Assembly: GCF_024460475.1 (NCBI RefSeq)
Contig: NZ_JANFYN010000009.1
Location: 1 to 64,000 of the forward strand
Length of the DNA stretch: 64,000 nt
Source: Holdemanella sp. MSK.7.32
GTDB taxonomy: Bacteria > Bacillota_I > Bacilli_A > Erysipelotrichales > Erysipelotrichaceae
Direction of reading: 5' to 3'
How positions within the stretch are numbered: position 1 is the first letter of the stretch; every line of letters starts with the position of its first letter. A model generated the notes under the pieces. That model saw only the letters and a program-made list of their open reading frames with translations. It searched no databases and was not told the DNA's origin. Shown in pieces: positions 50,477-58,631 of this stretch. Both the position numbers and the translations under genes were made by a program.

Positions 50477-52543
50477 ATGAAAGAAAAAATCATTCAATAT
50501 TTAGAAGAAAAAAAAGAATGTAAAATACGTGATTTAGAAAAAGTCGTTCGACCTAAGTCAAGTAAAGAATTTACAGAAATGGTGAAGTCTTTAAATGAAT
50601 TAGAAGATGAAAAATTGATTTATAACGATCATACAAGCCTATATTTGATTGATGATATACATTTTATGGCTGGAAGTGCGAAAGATATTTCCAGATATGA
50701 AATTGCTGTTTTTAATGAAAATAATAAGGTGTATGTTCCTAAAAATAAAAAGATGAAGATCTTTGATAAAGATGAAGTTTTAGTACGCTTAAAGCCAGAA
50801 CCGTCTTTAATCAAAGTGTTTAATCATGGATTGACAAATATTACAGGCGTTATGATTGTTAAAAAGAAGAAAACATTCTTCTATAGCGATTTAGATTTAC
50901 ACTGTTCAATTCGTGTAGTCAATGAAAAAGAATTTAGTTTTAAAAAACGTACAAAAGTTGTATGCCAAATTGTGAAGTATGCAGATCCTCTAGAAGTAAG
51001 GATCATCCAAGTCTTAGGACATCCAGACGATGCAGGCGTAGATATTAGTGCTATGCTTACAAGCAACCAGGTTCGTCAGGTATTTAATGGGAAAATTGTA
51101 AAAGAGTGTAAAAGAATCCCAGCAAAAGTACAAAAGGATGAACTTGAAAATCGTAAAGATTTAAGAAATCTATTAACTGTCACAATTGATGGGGATGATG
51201 CCAAGGATTTTGATGATGCAATTTCGATTGTGAAAAATGAAAAGGGATATTTATTGTATGTACATATTGCCGATGTTTCACATTATGTAAAAGAAAATAG
51301 TGCCCTTGATCAAGAAGCCTATTTACGAGGAAATTCTATATATGTTTGTGATCGAGTTGTGCCTATGCTTCCATTTGATTTGAGTAACGGTATTTGTTCA
51401 TTAAATCCAAATGTAGACCGTTTAACGATTACTTGTGCTATGCAAGTGGATGAGAGGGGAAATCTATTAACATATAATGTCTTCCCGAGTGTGATTCATT
51501 CCGATAAGCGCTGTACATATAAAAAGGTAAACGCATGTTTAGCTGGAGATGAAACTATACTGGAAGAGTATTCAGAAGTTAAAGATTTATTGTTTACTTT
51601 AGAGTCTTTGGCTAAATTATTAAAGAAACAGTCACACAATCGTGGATGTATTGATTTTAATACCAAAGAAGCAAAGATCATTATGGATAAAAATGGCTAT
51701 CCTGTAGATGTAACAGTTTTAGAGCGCGGTTTTGCCGAACAAATGATTGAAGAATGTATGATCTTAGCCAATGTTTGTGTGGCTCACCATATGCATGTGA
51801 ATAAAATTCCAAGCATGTATCGTGTGCATGAAAATCCAGATCCTAAAAAAGTGGCAACAATTTGTACTGTTGCGAATTCTTTGCGTATTCCATTTGATTT
51901 CTATCCAGATGAAGTGAATGCCAGTCAAATTCAAAAATTCTTAGAATCGATTCAAGATGAAAATGCATATGAAGTCTTGTCTATGGTTGCTTTGCGTTCT
52001 ATGCAAAAGGCGCGTTATGATGCGCATTGTTTAGGACACTTTGGTTTGGCACTTGAAGAGTATTGTCATTTTACAAGTCCAATTCGTCGTTATTCAGACT
52101 TAGTAGTACATCGTATGCTGCATGCGTATTGTTTTAATGAACAAAAGCGTACACCATCAAATGATGAAAAGAAAATCAAAAAACAGGCTTTCCATATTTC
52201 TGAAAAAGAAAGAGATGCGATCATGATGGAAAGAATGGTGAATGACTATAAGAAGGCACAGTTCATGGAAAAAAGAATTGGTCAAGTTTTTGAAGGAACA
52301 ATTGTTGGTGTGATGAGTTTTGGTTTCTTTGTAGAAATGGATAATACAGTGGAAGGACTTGTCCCAGTTCATACTTTATCAAATGACTTCTACGATTATG
52401 ATGCAGATACAATGACTTTAAAGGGACAGACACATGGTAAAGTGTTCCAAATGGGAATGCGTGTACGTGTTGTTTGTACGGATGTCCAAAGAGAAAAAGG
52501 ACAAGTTACATTTAGCTTGTTGGAAAGGAGAAATTATGATTAA
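50477..52543 (+). CDS. rnr: Ribonuclease R
   Basis: A 688-residue 3'-5' exoribonuclease. An N-terminal winged helix and cold-shock-like RNA domains precede the RNB core, with TIDGDDAKDFDDAISI (catalytic aspartates) near residue 240 and HFTSPIRRYSDLVVHRML later. A C-terminal S1 domain contains GTIVGVMSFGFFVEMDNTVEGLVP. It degrades structured RNA and takes part in rRNA quality control. AAAGGAGG precedes the ATG. It overlaps the VOC gene by 8 bp rather than being followed by smpB. Confidence 0.95.
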   Translation: MKEKIIQYLEEKKECKIRDLEKVVRPKSSKEFTEMVKSLNELEDEKLIYNDHTSLYLIDDIHFMAGSAKDISRYEIAVFNENNKVYVPKNKKMKIFDKDEVLVRLKPEPSLIKVFNHGLTNITGVMIVKKKKTFFYSDLDLHCSIRVVNEKEFSFKKRTKVVCQIVKYADPLEVRIIQVLGHPDDAGVDISAMLTSNQVRQVFNGKIVKECKRIPAKVQKDELENRKDLRNLLTVTIDGDDAKDFDDAISIVKNEKGYLLYVHIADVSHYVKENSALDQEAYLRGNSIYVCDRVVPMLPFDLSNGICSLNPNVDRLTITCAMQVDERGNLLTYNVFPSVIHSDKRCTYKKVNACLAGDETILEEYSEVKDLLFTLESLAKLLKKQSHNRGCIDFNTKEAKIIMDKNGYPVDVTVLERGFAEQMIEECMILANVCVAHHMHVNKIPSMYRVHENPDPKKVATICTVANSLRIPFDFYPDEVNASQIQKFLESIQDENAYEVLSMVALRSMQKARYDAHCLGHFGLALEEYCHFTSPIRRYSDLVVHRMLHAYCFNEQKRTPSNDEKKIKKQAFHISEKERDAIMMERMVNDYKKAQFMEKRIGQVFEGTIVGVMSFGFFVEMDNTVEGLVPVHTLSNDFYDYDADTMTLKGQTHGKVFQMGMRVRVVCTDVQREKGQVTFSLLERRNYD

Positions 52544-52916
52544 AGGTATTCATCATGTCGCATTTAAATGTGAGACACAAGAACAATTTGATGAAATGAT
52601 TTATTTTTATCACGAATTACTTGGACTTCCTATTTTAAGAAAGTGGGATTCAGGAATTCATTTGGATTGTTTTAATAGTTGTATTGAAATCTTTTTGGAT
52701 GGCACAAAATCCGTCGGTGAAGGATGTATTCGTCATTTTGCGTTTGAAACAGATCATGTGGATAAAATTGTTGAAAAAGTTCGTAATGATGGCTATATAG
52801 TGAGTGTTGAACCTGTAGATGTAGTTATGAAAACAGATCCTGTATTTCCTATTCGTGTAGCTTTTATTGAAGGTCCGCTTCATGAATCTATCGAATTATT
52901 TTGTGAAAAGGCATAA
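52536..52916 (+). CDS. VOC-superfamily (glyoxalase-like) protein
   Basis: 126 residues in the two-module VOC fold. GIHHVAFKC at the start and RHFAFETDHVD in the middle supply the typical metal His residues, with DCFNSCIEIFLD and LHESIELFCE as the glutamate strands. It could be a lyase, a dioxygenase or a small-molecule binding protein; the substrate is unknown. The ATG at 52536 follows AAAGGAG; the longer frame from 52434 lies in rnr. Translationally coupled to rnr. Confidence 0.85.
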   Translation: MIKGIHHVAFKCETQEQFDEMIYFYHELLGLPILRKWDSGIHLDCFNSCIEIFLDGTKSVGEGCIRHFAFETDHVDKIVEKVRNDGYIVSVEPVDVVMKTDPVFPIRVAFIEGPLHESIELFCEKA

Positions 52917-52949
52917 TTGGTAGGTTTTCTGTCCAAGTTGGTACTTGAT

Positions 52950-52977
52950 TTGCACTAAATATTTTCTTTGTTAGAAT
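52950..52977 (+). promoter_or_regulatory. Promoter of the micro-ORF transcript
   Basis: TTGCAC (52950-52955), 16-bp spacer, TAGAAT (52972-52977). It predicts a transcript from about 52984 that begins with the micro-ORF. Confidence 0.6.
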
Positions 52978-53006
52978 GGAATCAGTTAAACAAAGGAGTG
53001 ATTGAG

Positions 53007-53069
53007 ATGAATCAAGTTCAAGGCGTAAAAGTAAATAAAAATTTCAATCTTTTCTTTGTACATATGTAA
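53007..53069 (+). CDS. 20-residue micro-ORF, putative leader peptide
   Basis: MNQVQGVKVNKNFNLFFVHM, 20 residues, with a strong AAAGGAGTG ribosome binding site 7 bp before its ATG, its own promoter upstream, and a terminator whose stem starts inside the stop codon. I do not recognise the peptide. No second promoter is visible before the ankyrin gene, so the downstream genes may depend on read-through and the peptide may control it (inference). A free-standing micropeptide is the alternative. Confidence 0.6.
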   Translation: MNQVQGVKVNKNFNLFFVHM

Positions 53070-53097
53070 ACTGGGGTGAACTATCATTCCAGTTTTT
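53068..53097 (+). terminator. Terminator/attenuator between the micro-ORF and the ankyrin gene
   Basis: A 12-bp stem: AAACTGGGGTGA (53068-53079) with TCATTCCAGTTT (53084-53095, two G-T pairs), a 4-nt loop and a T-tract to 53097. Confidence 0.82.
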
Positions 53098-53138
53098 CTG
53101 TGATTTCAAGAGCAATAATGATGAGGAGGATGGTTGAA

Positions 53139-53810
53139 ATGGATCAGAATTTTAATAAGGTATTTTGGGATGCATGTGCGAATGGAGATTTCCCAATGGT
53201 TTGTTCTCAAATCAAAGCAGGAGCGGACGTAAACTATCAAAATGGTGATGGACGTACTGCATTGATGCGTGCAAGTAAGCGTGACCGTAAAGATGTTGTG
53301 CAGGTTTTACTTGATAATGGGGCTGATGTGAATATTTCAGATAATAAAGGGAAAACAGCTTTAATGACAGCTGCAAAAAAAGGTAATAAAACAATTTTAA
53401 AGGCTTTGATTGATGCAGGTGCAGATGTCAATGCCAAAGATGACAGAGGACGTACAGCTTTAATGCGTGCTTGCTTATTAGGACAAGATCGTTGTGTTGA
53501 AGTATTATTAGATGCTGGGGCAAAAATCAATGATCAAGATGAAGTAGGTCGTAGTGCTTTAATGGAAGCTTGTATTGCGTTTAAGCGTGACACAATTCAC
53601 TTATTGCTTGAAAGAAACGCAGATGTAAACTTATTTGATAATAATGGTGTAACTGCATTGATGCGTGCAGCTTATGGAGGATATCCAAGTTTAGTAGAAA
53701 AATTATTGGCATATGGCGCTGATAAAGATATGACAGATAAACAAGGTCGCGTTGCATTAGATTATGTTCGTGAACACTGTAGAGCTCAATTAGAGCCGAT
53801 CTTAAGATGA
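53139..53810 (+). CDS. Ankyrin-repeat protein
   Basis: 223 residues made of about six ankyrin repeats of 33 residues. Each has the TALMRA-x-x-G helix start and the LLxxGADVN turn (GRTALMRASKRDRKDV, GKTALMTAAKKGNKTI, GRTALMRACLLGQDRC, GRSALMEACIAFKRDT, GVTALMRAAYGGYPSL), after a degenerate first unit. No signal peptide, so it is cytosolic and likely a protein-binding scaffold. The ATG at 53139 is 9 bp after AGGAGG; the ATG at 53130 abuts it. It precedes the EF-G-like gene by 10 bp, so the two are co-transcribed, and an interaction is possible. Confidence 0.9.
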   Translation: MDQNFNKVFWDACANGDFPMVCSQIKAGADVNYQNGDGRTALMRASKRDRKDVVQVLLDNGADVNISDNKGKTALMTAAKKGNKTILKALIDAGADVNAKDDRGRTALMRACLLGQDRCVEVLLDAGAKINDQDEVGRSALMEACIAFKRDTIHLLLERNADVNLFDNNGVTALMRAAYGGYPSLVEKLLAYGADKDMTDKQGRVALDYVREHCRAQLEPILR

Positions 53811-53820
53811 GGTTAAGCGT

Positions 53821-55893
53821 ATGAGAGATTATCAGAGTTTTGAAGTACGTAACGTAAGCGTAATCGGACATAGTGGAGCAGGAAAAACAAGTGTTCTAGA
53901 AGCTATGTTATATTATACAAAGGCAACAGATCGTTTTGGTAAAACAACAGAAGGAAGTTCAATGATCGATTTCGATGCTGAAGAAATTCGCCGTGGACTA
54001 TCTGTTTATACAACAATTGTTCCAATTGAATGGGAAGATAGTAAAATTAATTTCATTGACACACCAGGTTATTTAGACTTTGTTGGTGAAAAACAAGGTG
54101 GTTTTTCGGTAGGTGATTCAAGTTTAATCGTAGTTAATGCCAAAGATCCTTTACAATCAGGAACAAAACTTGCGTATAAACAAGCCGTTGCTGAAAAGAA
54201 ACCTACTATTTTCTTTATTAATAAATTAGATGAAGAACACACAAGCTTTGATGCAAGTTATCAAGCGTTGCGTGAAGAATTTGGTAAAAGTGTTATTCCG
54301 TTTGAAGTTCCTATCGTTGAAGATGGTAAAATCGTTGGATCTGTAAATATCATTAAAAATAAAGCTTGGTATTATAATCCAGAATTGGCAGATAAACCAT
54401 GCCCAGTTCCTGAATCTATGCAAGAAGAAGTAGCTCTTTATAAAGATCAGATTGCAGAAGCTGTAGCTATGGGGGATGATGAATTAATGGAAAAATTCTT
54501 CTCTGGTGAAGAATTTAGTGATGCCGAATTAAAACGTGGTGTTCGAATTGGTGTGCGTAATGGAGAAATTTGTCCAGTATATTCTGGTAGTGCAGTCAAT
54601 TCAATTGGTATCCAACGTTTGATGGATTTAATCGTTGATTATTTCCCAACATACTCAGAAAGAGGTATGTACACAGCTACAACTCCAAATGGTGTTAAAG
54701 TTGAATTGTTGACAAGTGAAACAGAAGTTTTAACAGCACAAGTATTTAAAACGATTATGGACCCATTTGTTGGAAGAATTAGTTATGTAAAAGTATTGAG
54801 TGGTGTACTTGCAGCTGATAGTACAGTTGTGAATGCCAATAATGGTAAACCAGAAAAAATCAGTCAAATCTATATTGTTAAGGGTAAACATCAGACAGCG
54901 GCTGGTAAATTATTTACAGGAGATATTGGCGCTTTAGTAAAACTACAAAATACTAGAACAAACGATACATTGTGTGATAAAGGTAAATTGTTGATGGCTG
55001 ATCCAATCACATTTGAAACTCCAATGTATGGACAGGCTGTTGTACCTAAGACTAAAAATGATGAGGATCGTTTATCAAATGGTCTTGCTCGTTTACAAGA
55101 AGAAGATCCAACATTTAAAGTGGTGAATAATCCGGAAACAAAAGAAACAGTGATTTATGGTATTGGTGATCAGCATTTAGACGTGATTGTGAATAAATTA
55201 AATTCTAAATTTAAAGCTGAAGTTGTCTTAAGTAATCCAAAGGTTACTTATCGTGAAACTATCACAAAGACAGCTGTTGGTGAAGGTCGTCATAAAAAAC
55301 AATCGGGTGGACATGGACAATTTGGACATGTATTTGTAGAATTTAGTCCTAATCCTGATGAAGAAGAAATGGTATTTGCAGAAAAGGTATTTGGTGGAGC
55401 TGTTCCGAAACAATACTTCCCAGCTGTTGAAACGGGTCTTCGTGAATGTTGCCAAAAGGGTCCTTTAGCAGGATATAAGATGGTAAATGTAAAAACGACA
55501 TTGTTAGATGGTAAATATCATGATGTTGACTCAAGTGAAATGGCATTTAAGATGGCTGCTCACTTAGCTTTTAAAGATGCGATGACAAAAGTTCGCCCAA
55601 TCTTATTAGAACCAATCATGAATGTCAAGATTCGTGTTCCAGATGAATTTACAGGTGCTGTCATTGGTGATTTGAACAAGCGTAGAGGTTCAATCATGGG
55701 TATGACTCCAGTGGATTCAGATCAAGAAATTGATGCACAAGTTCCAATGGCAAACATGTCTAGATATTGTGTTGAACTTAGAAGTATGACAACTGGTTTA
55801 GGAACATATACAATGGAAATGGACCGTTATGATCCAGTACCAGAACCTTATGCTTCAAGAGTGATCGAAGATAGCAAGAAAGAAAAAGAATAG
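53821..55893 (+). CDS. EF-G-like translational GTPase (EF-G paralogue)
   Basis: 690 residues with the full EF-G layout: G domain, domain II, and domains III-V (GGHGQFGHVFVEF, EFTGAVIGDLNKRRGSIMGM). G1 is GHSGAGKTS instead of GHIDAGKTT. G3 is DTPGYLDF, where canonical EF-G has DTPGHVDF, so the catalytic His is Tyr. G4 is NKLDEEHTSF. This is the EF-G2-like paralogue group found in many bacteria, whose role is unclear and which may lack strong ribosome-triggered GTPase activity. It lies behind the ankyrin gene and a micro-ORF with a terminator. The housekeeping fusA must be elsewhere. Confidence 0.9.
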   Translation: MRDYQSFEVRNVSVIGHSGAGKTSVLEAMLYYTKATDRFGKTTEGSSMIDFDAEEIRRGLSVYTTIVPIEWEDSKINFIDTPGYLDFVGEKQGGFSVGDSSLIVVNAKDPLQSGTKLAYKQAVAEKKPTIFFINKLDEEHTSFDASYQALREEFGKSVIPFEVPIVEDGKIVGSVNIIKNKAWYYNPELADKPCPVPESMQEEVALYKDQIAEAVAMGDDELMEKFFSGEEFSDAELKRGVRIGVRNGEICPVYSGSAVNSIGIQRLMDLIVDYFPTYSERGMYTATTPNGVKVELLTSETEVLTAQVFKTIMDPFVGRISYVKVLSGVLAADSTVVNANNGKPEKISQIYIVKGKHQTAAGKLFTGDIGALVKLQNTRTNDTLCDKGKLLMADPITFETPMYGQAVVPKTKNDEDRLSNGLARLQEEDPTFKVVNNPETKETVIYGIGDQHLDVIVNKLNSKFKAEVVLSNPKVTYRETITKTAVGEGRHKKQSGGHGQFGHVFVEFSPNPDEEEMVFAEKVFGGAVPKQYFPAVETGLRECCQKGPLAGYKMVNVKTTLLDGKYHDVDSSEMAFKMAAHLAFKDAMTKVRPILLEPIMNVKIRVPDEFTGAVIGDLNKRRGSIMGMTPVDSDQEIDAQVPMANMSRYCVELRSMTTGLGTYTMEMDRYDPVPEPYASRVIEDSKKEKE

Positions 55894-55902
55894 GACATAC
55901 GT

Positions 55903-55932
55903 AAAAAGACAGCAAAAAAAGGCTGTCTTTTT
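55903..55932. terminator. Bidirectional terminator, EF-G-like gene and Cof phosphatase
   Basis: AAAAAGACAGC (55903-55913) pairs with GCTGTCTTTTT (55922-55932). T-tracts are available on both strands. The stem touches the stop of the convergent Cof gene. Confidence 0.88.
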
Positions 55933-56703
55933 CTATATAATTTCAAAATGTTTTAACGCACTGACTATTCCATCTTCTTGTACAGAATCTGTAATGTAGT
56001 CAGCTATAGCTTTAACGTCATCTTTGGCATTACCCATCGCAACACCGGTACCAACATATTTCAACATAGAGATATCATTTCCTCCATCACCAAAGGCCAT
56101 AGCTTCCTCTTTGTTGAAATTGAAATAATCCAATATCTTTTGAATACCTATATCTTTTCCACCGTTACAAGGAATAATGTCACAAGCTCTATTCCACCAG
56201 CGAGCTACTTTTAATGTGGTTGTGTTTTCTAGAATCAACTCATTTTGATCTTCTGTAGTGGCAACCATCATTTGATAAATTTCTTCTTCCATAAAATTAT
56301 TAAATTCATCAAGTACATGAACATGTTGGTTGGCAATCATGAAATATTCTTCTAAGATTTCATCATCAAAATTACATCCCATCTTATTGATTCCAGCTAG
56401 AGTAACAGCCTTTTTTAATTTCTTGGCATTATCTACGAATGTTTGAATATCTTTTTTATTTAGGGGATTTTTGTATATCAATTCGTTAGGTGTGAAACAA
56501 TAAGATCCATTAAAGGAAAGTACTCCATCAAATTCGATGCCATGAAATTTAGGAACGACAAAAGGAGGCCTTCCCGTGGCTAAAATGATTTTGATGCCTT
56601 TTTGCTTAACTAAGTTTAATGCAATAATCAATTCTTGGTGCATTTCCTTCTTGCCAAGTTCTAAAAGTGTGCCATCAATATCAAAAAATAAAATTTTAAT
56701 CAT
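55933..56703 (-). CDS. Cof-type HAD-IIB phosphatase
   Basis: 256 residues. Motif I is FFDIDGTLLE, motif II ILATGRPPF, the C2B cap follows, and motif IV is AFGDGGNDISMLKYVG. The family dephosphorylates sugar phosphates, pyridoxal phosphate or flavin intermediates; the substrate here is unknown. GGAG lies 8 bp before the ATG. Convergent with the EF-G-like gene and divergent from the ABC exporter gene. Confidence 0.91.
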   Translation of the reverse strand: MIKILFFDIDGTLLELGKKEMHQELIIALNLVKQKGIKIILATGRPPFVVPKFHGIEFDGVLSFNGSYCFTPNELIYKNPLNKKDIQTFVDNAKKLKKAVTLAGINKMGCNFDDEILEEYFMIANQHVHVLDEFNNFMEEEIYQMMVATTEDQNELILENTTTLKVARWWNRACDIIPCNGGKDIGIQKILDYFNFNKEEAMAFGDGGNDISMLKYVGTGVAMGNAKDDVKAIADYITDSVQEDGIVSALKHFEII

Positions 56704-56740
56704 AATCCATTCTCCATTCTTATTTTATTTTAGCATTACT

Positions 56741-56770
56741 TTGGAAAATTCAATAAATTTTGTGTATAAT
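56741..56770 (+). promoter_or_regulatory. Promoter of the homodimer-type ABC exporter
   Basis: TTGGAA (56741-56746), 18-bp spacer, TATAAT (56765-56770). Confidence 0.55.
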
Positions 56771-56792
56771 ACAGAAATCGGGGAGGGTATAT

Positions 56793-58529
56793 ATGAGTAC
56801 ATTTAAGCGATTTTTACAATATTATAAACCATATAAAGGGATTTTCTTTATGGATCTATTTTGTGCACTTATCATGTGTATTGTAGATCTTTCGTTTCCT
56901 TTGATTCTAAGTTATTGTACAGGACAATTTTTTTTGAAATCATCGAATGAAATTTTAAAAGGAGTTTTCGTATTAGGAATAGGTTTACTCGTTATGTATG
57001 TGATACGTGCATTGTGTCGTTATTATGTGAGTTGTCAAGGCCATGTGATGGGAGCCAACATGGAAAGTGATATGCGTCAAGACTTATTCAATCAATATCA
57101 ACGTTTATCTTTCTCCTATTATGATAAACACAATACAGGGGTTATGATGTCTCGTGTTGTTTCAGACTTATTTGATATTTGTGAGTTTGCACATCATGGT
57201 CCTGAAAACTTATTTATTTCATTATTCAAAATTGTTGGATCTTTCATTATTTTGGCTACGATTTATTGGCCATTGGCATTGATTCTTTTGGCAGTGACTG
57301 TTGTGATGATGGTGTTTAGTTATTCTCAAAATAAAAAGATGCGAAGAACCTTTATGGAAAACAGAAAGAAGATTGGTAGTGTGAATGCAAGTCTTCAAGA
57401 TTCCTTAGGTGGTATTCGTGTTGTACAGTCTTTTGCGAATGAAGATATTGAAATTGATAAATTCAATCATTCAAACATGGAATTTTTGGAATCTAAAAAA
57501 GACAATTATCGTGTTATGGGTACTTTTCAAGGTGGAAATAATTTCTTCCAAGGACTTTTATATGTCACAATCATTGTATTTGGTGGGCTGTTTATCGCTA
57601 ATGGCGATTTAAACCCAATTGTGTTAGCTACGTTTGCCTTATATATCAATGTCTTTGTTTCTCCAATTGAAGTCTTGGTTGAATTTACGGAGATGTTCCA
57701 AAAAGGATTCTCTGGATTTAGACGTTTTGAAGAGGTTATGAATGAAGTTCCTGAAATTCAAGATTCTAAAAATGCCAAGGATTTAGAAAATGTTTCTGGA
57801 AATATTGATTTTGATCATGTGTCTTTCCAATATAATGAGAATGAAAAGGTTATTGATGATGTAAATTTACATATCAAGGCCGGTGAAAAGATTGCTTTAG
57901 TGGGACCAAGTGGTTCTGGTAAAACTACACTTTGTTCGTTATTGTCTCGTTTTTATGATGTCACAAATGGATCTATTCGTATTGATGGTCAAAATATTAA
58001 AGATGTAACTTTAAAATCTCTTCGTTCAAACATTGGTTTAGTACAACAAGATGTATATTTGTTTACCGGAACAATTGAACAAAACATCGCTTATGGAAGA
58101 CCTGATGCAAGCCATGAGGATATTGTGGAAGCGGCTAAAAAAGCGAATATCCATGATTTTATTATGTCTTTACCAGAAGGATATAATACGTTCTGTGGGG
58201 AAAGAGGAACGCGTTTATCTGGTGGACAAAAACAACGTATCTCGATTGCACGTGTATTCTTAAAAAATCCTAAAATCTTGATTTTAGATGAAGCGACAAG
58301 TGCTTTGGATAATGAGAGTGAGAGAATCATTCAAAAAAGTTTAGAAGATTTAAGCAAGAATCGTACTTGTATTACGATTGCCCATCGTTTATCTACGATT
58401 CGTAATGCAGATGAGATTGTCGTAATTGATGCGACAGGTATGCATGAACGTGGAACACATGACGAATTGATGAAATTAAATGGTACTTATGCGAAATATT
58501 ATAAGCTTCAATTTGAAGGGCTAAATTAG
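56793..58529 (+). CDS. ABC exporter half-transporter with canonical ATP sites
   Basis: 578 residues: six-helix membrane domain (about 1-320) and NBD. Walker A is GPSGSGKTT, the signature RLSGGQKQRI, Walker B LILDEATSALD and the H-loop IAHRLST: all consensus, unlike the two heterodimer pairs in this window. It stands alone, so it probably acts as a homodimer of the MsbA/BmrA type. The exported substrate is unknown. The ATG at 56793 follows GGGAGGG; upstream in-frame starts lie in the promoter. The stop overlaps its terminator. Confidence 0.92.
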   Translation: MSTFKRFLQYYKPYKGIFFMDLFCALIMCIVDLSFPLILSYCTGQFFLKSSNEILKGVFVLGIGLLVMYVIRALCRYYVSCQGHVMGANMESDMRQDLFNQYQRLSFSYYDKHNTGVMMSRVVSDLFDICEFAHHGPENLFISLFKIVGSFIILATIYWPLALILLAVTVVMMVFSYSQNKKMRRTFMENRKKIGSVNASLQDSLGGIRVVQSFANEDIEIDKFNHSNMEFLESKKDNYRVMGTFQGGNNFFQGLLYVTIIVFGGLFIANGDLNPIVLATFALYINVFVSPIEVLVEFTEMFQKGFSGFRRFEEVMNEVPEIQDSKNAKDLENVSGNIDFDHVSFQYNENEKVIDDVNLHIKAGEKIALVGPSGSGKTTLCSLLSRFYDVTNGSIRIDGQNIKDVTLKSLRSNIGLVQQDVYLFTGTIEQNIAYGRPDASHEDIVEAAKKANIHDFIMSLPEGYNTFCGERGTRLSGGQKQRISIARVFLKNPKILILDEATSALDNESERIIQKSLEDLSKNRTCITIAHRLSTIRNADEIVVIDATGMHERGTHDELMKLNGTYAKYYKLQFEGLN

Positions 58530-58553
58530 CAGGCATGCAAATGTCTGCTTTTC
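58528..58553 (+). terminator. Terminator of the homodimer-type ABC gene
   Basis: AGCAGGCA (58528-58535) pairs with TGTCTGCT (58542-58549, one G-T pair), then T. The stem begins inside the TAG stop. Confidence 0.75.
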
Positions 58554-58608
58554 TTGTATCTTTGAAAAAAAAGTGATAAAATTTAAGTCGTAAATGAAAG
58601 CGTTTTTC
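58554..58608 (+). promoter_or_regulatory. ptsI promoter and cre-like site
   Basis: TTGTAT (58554-58559), 17-bp spacer, TAAAAT (58577-58582). Downstream at 58595-58608, TGAAAGCGTTTTTC matches the CcpA cre consensus except at its last two positions. Confidence 0.55.
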
Positions 58609-58631
58609 GCTTGTTTTAGGAGGAATTTATC

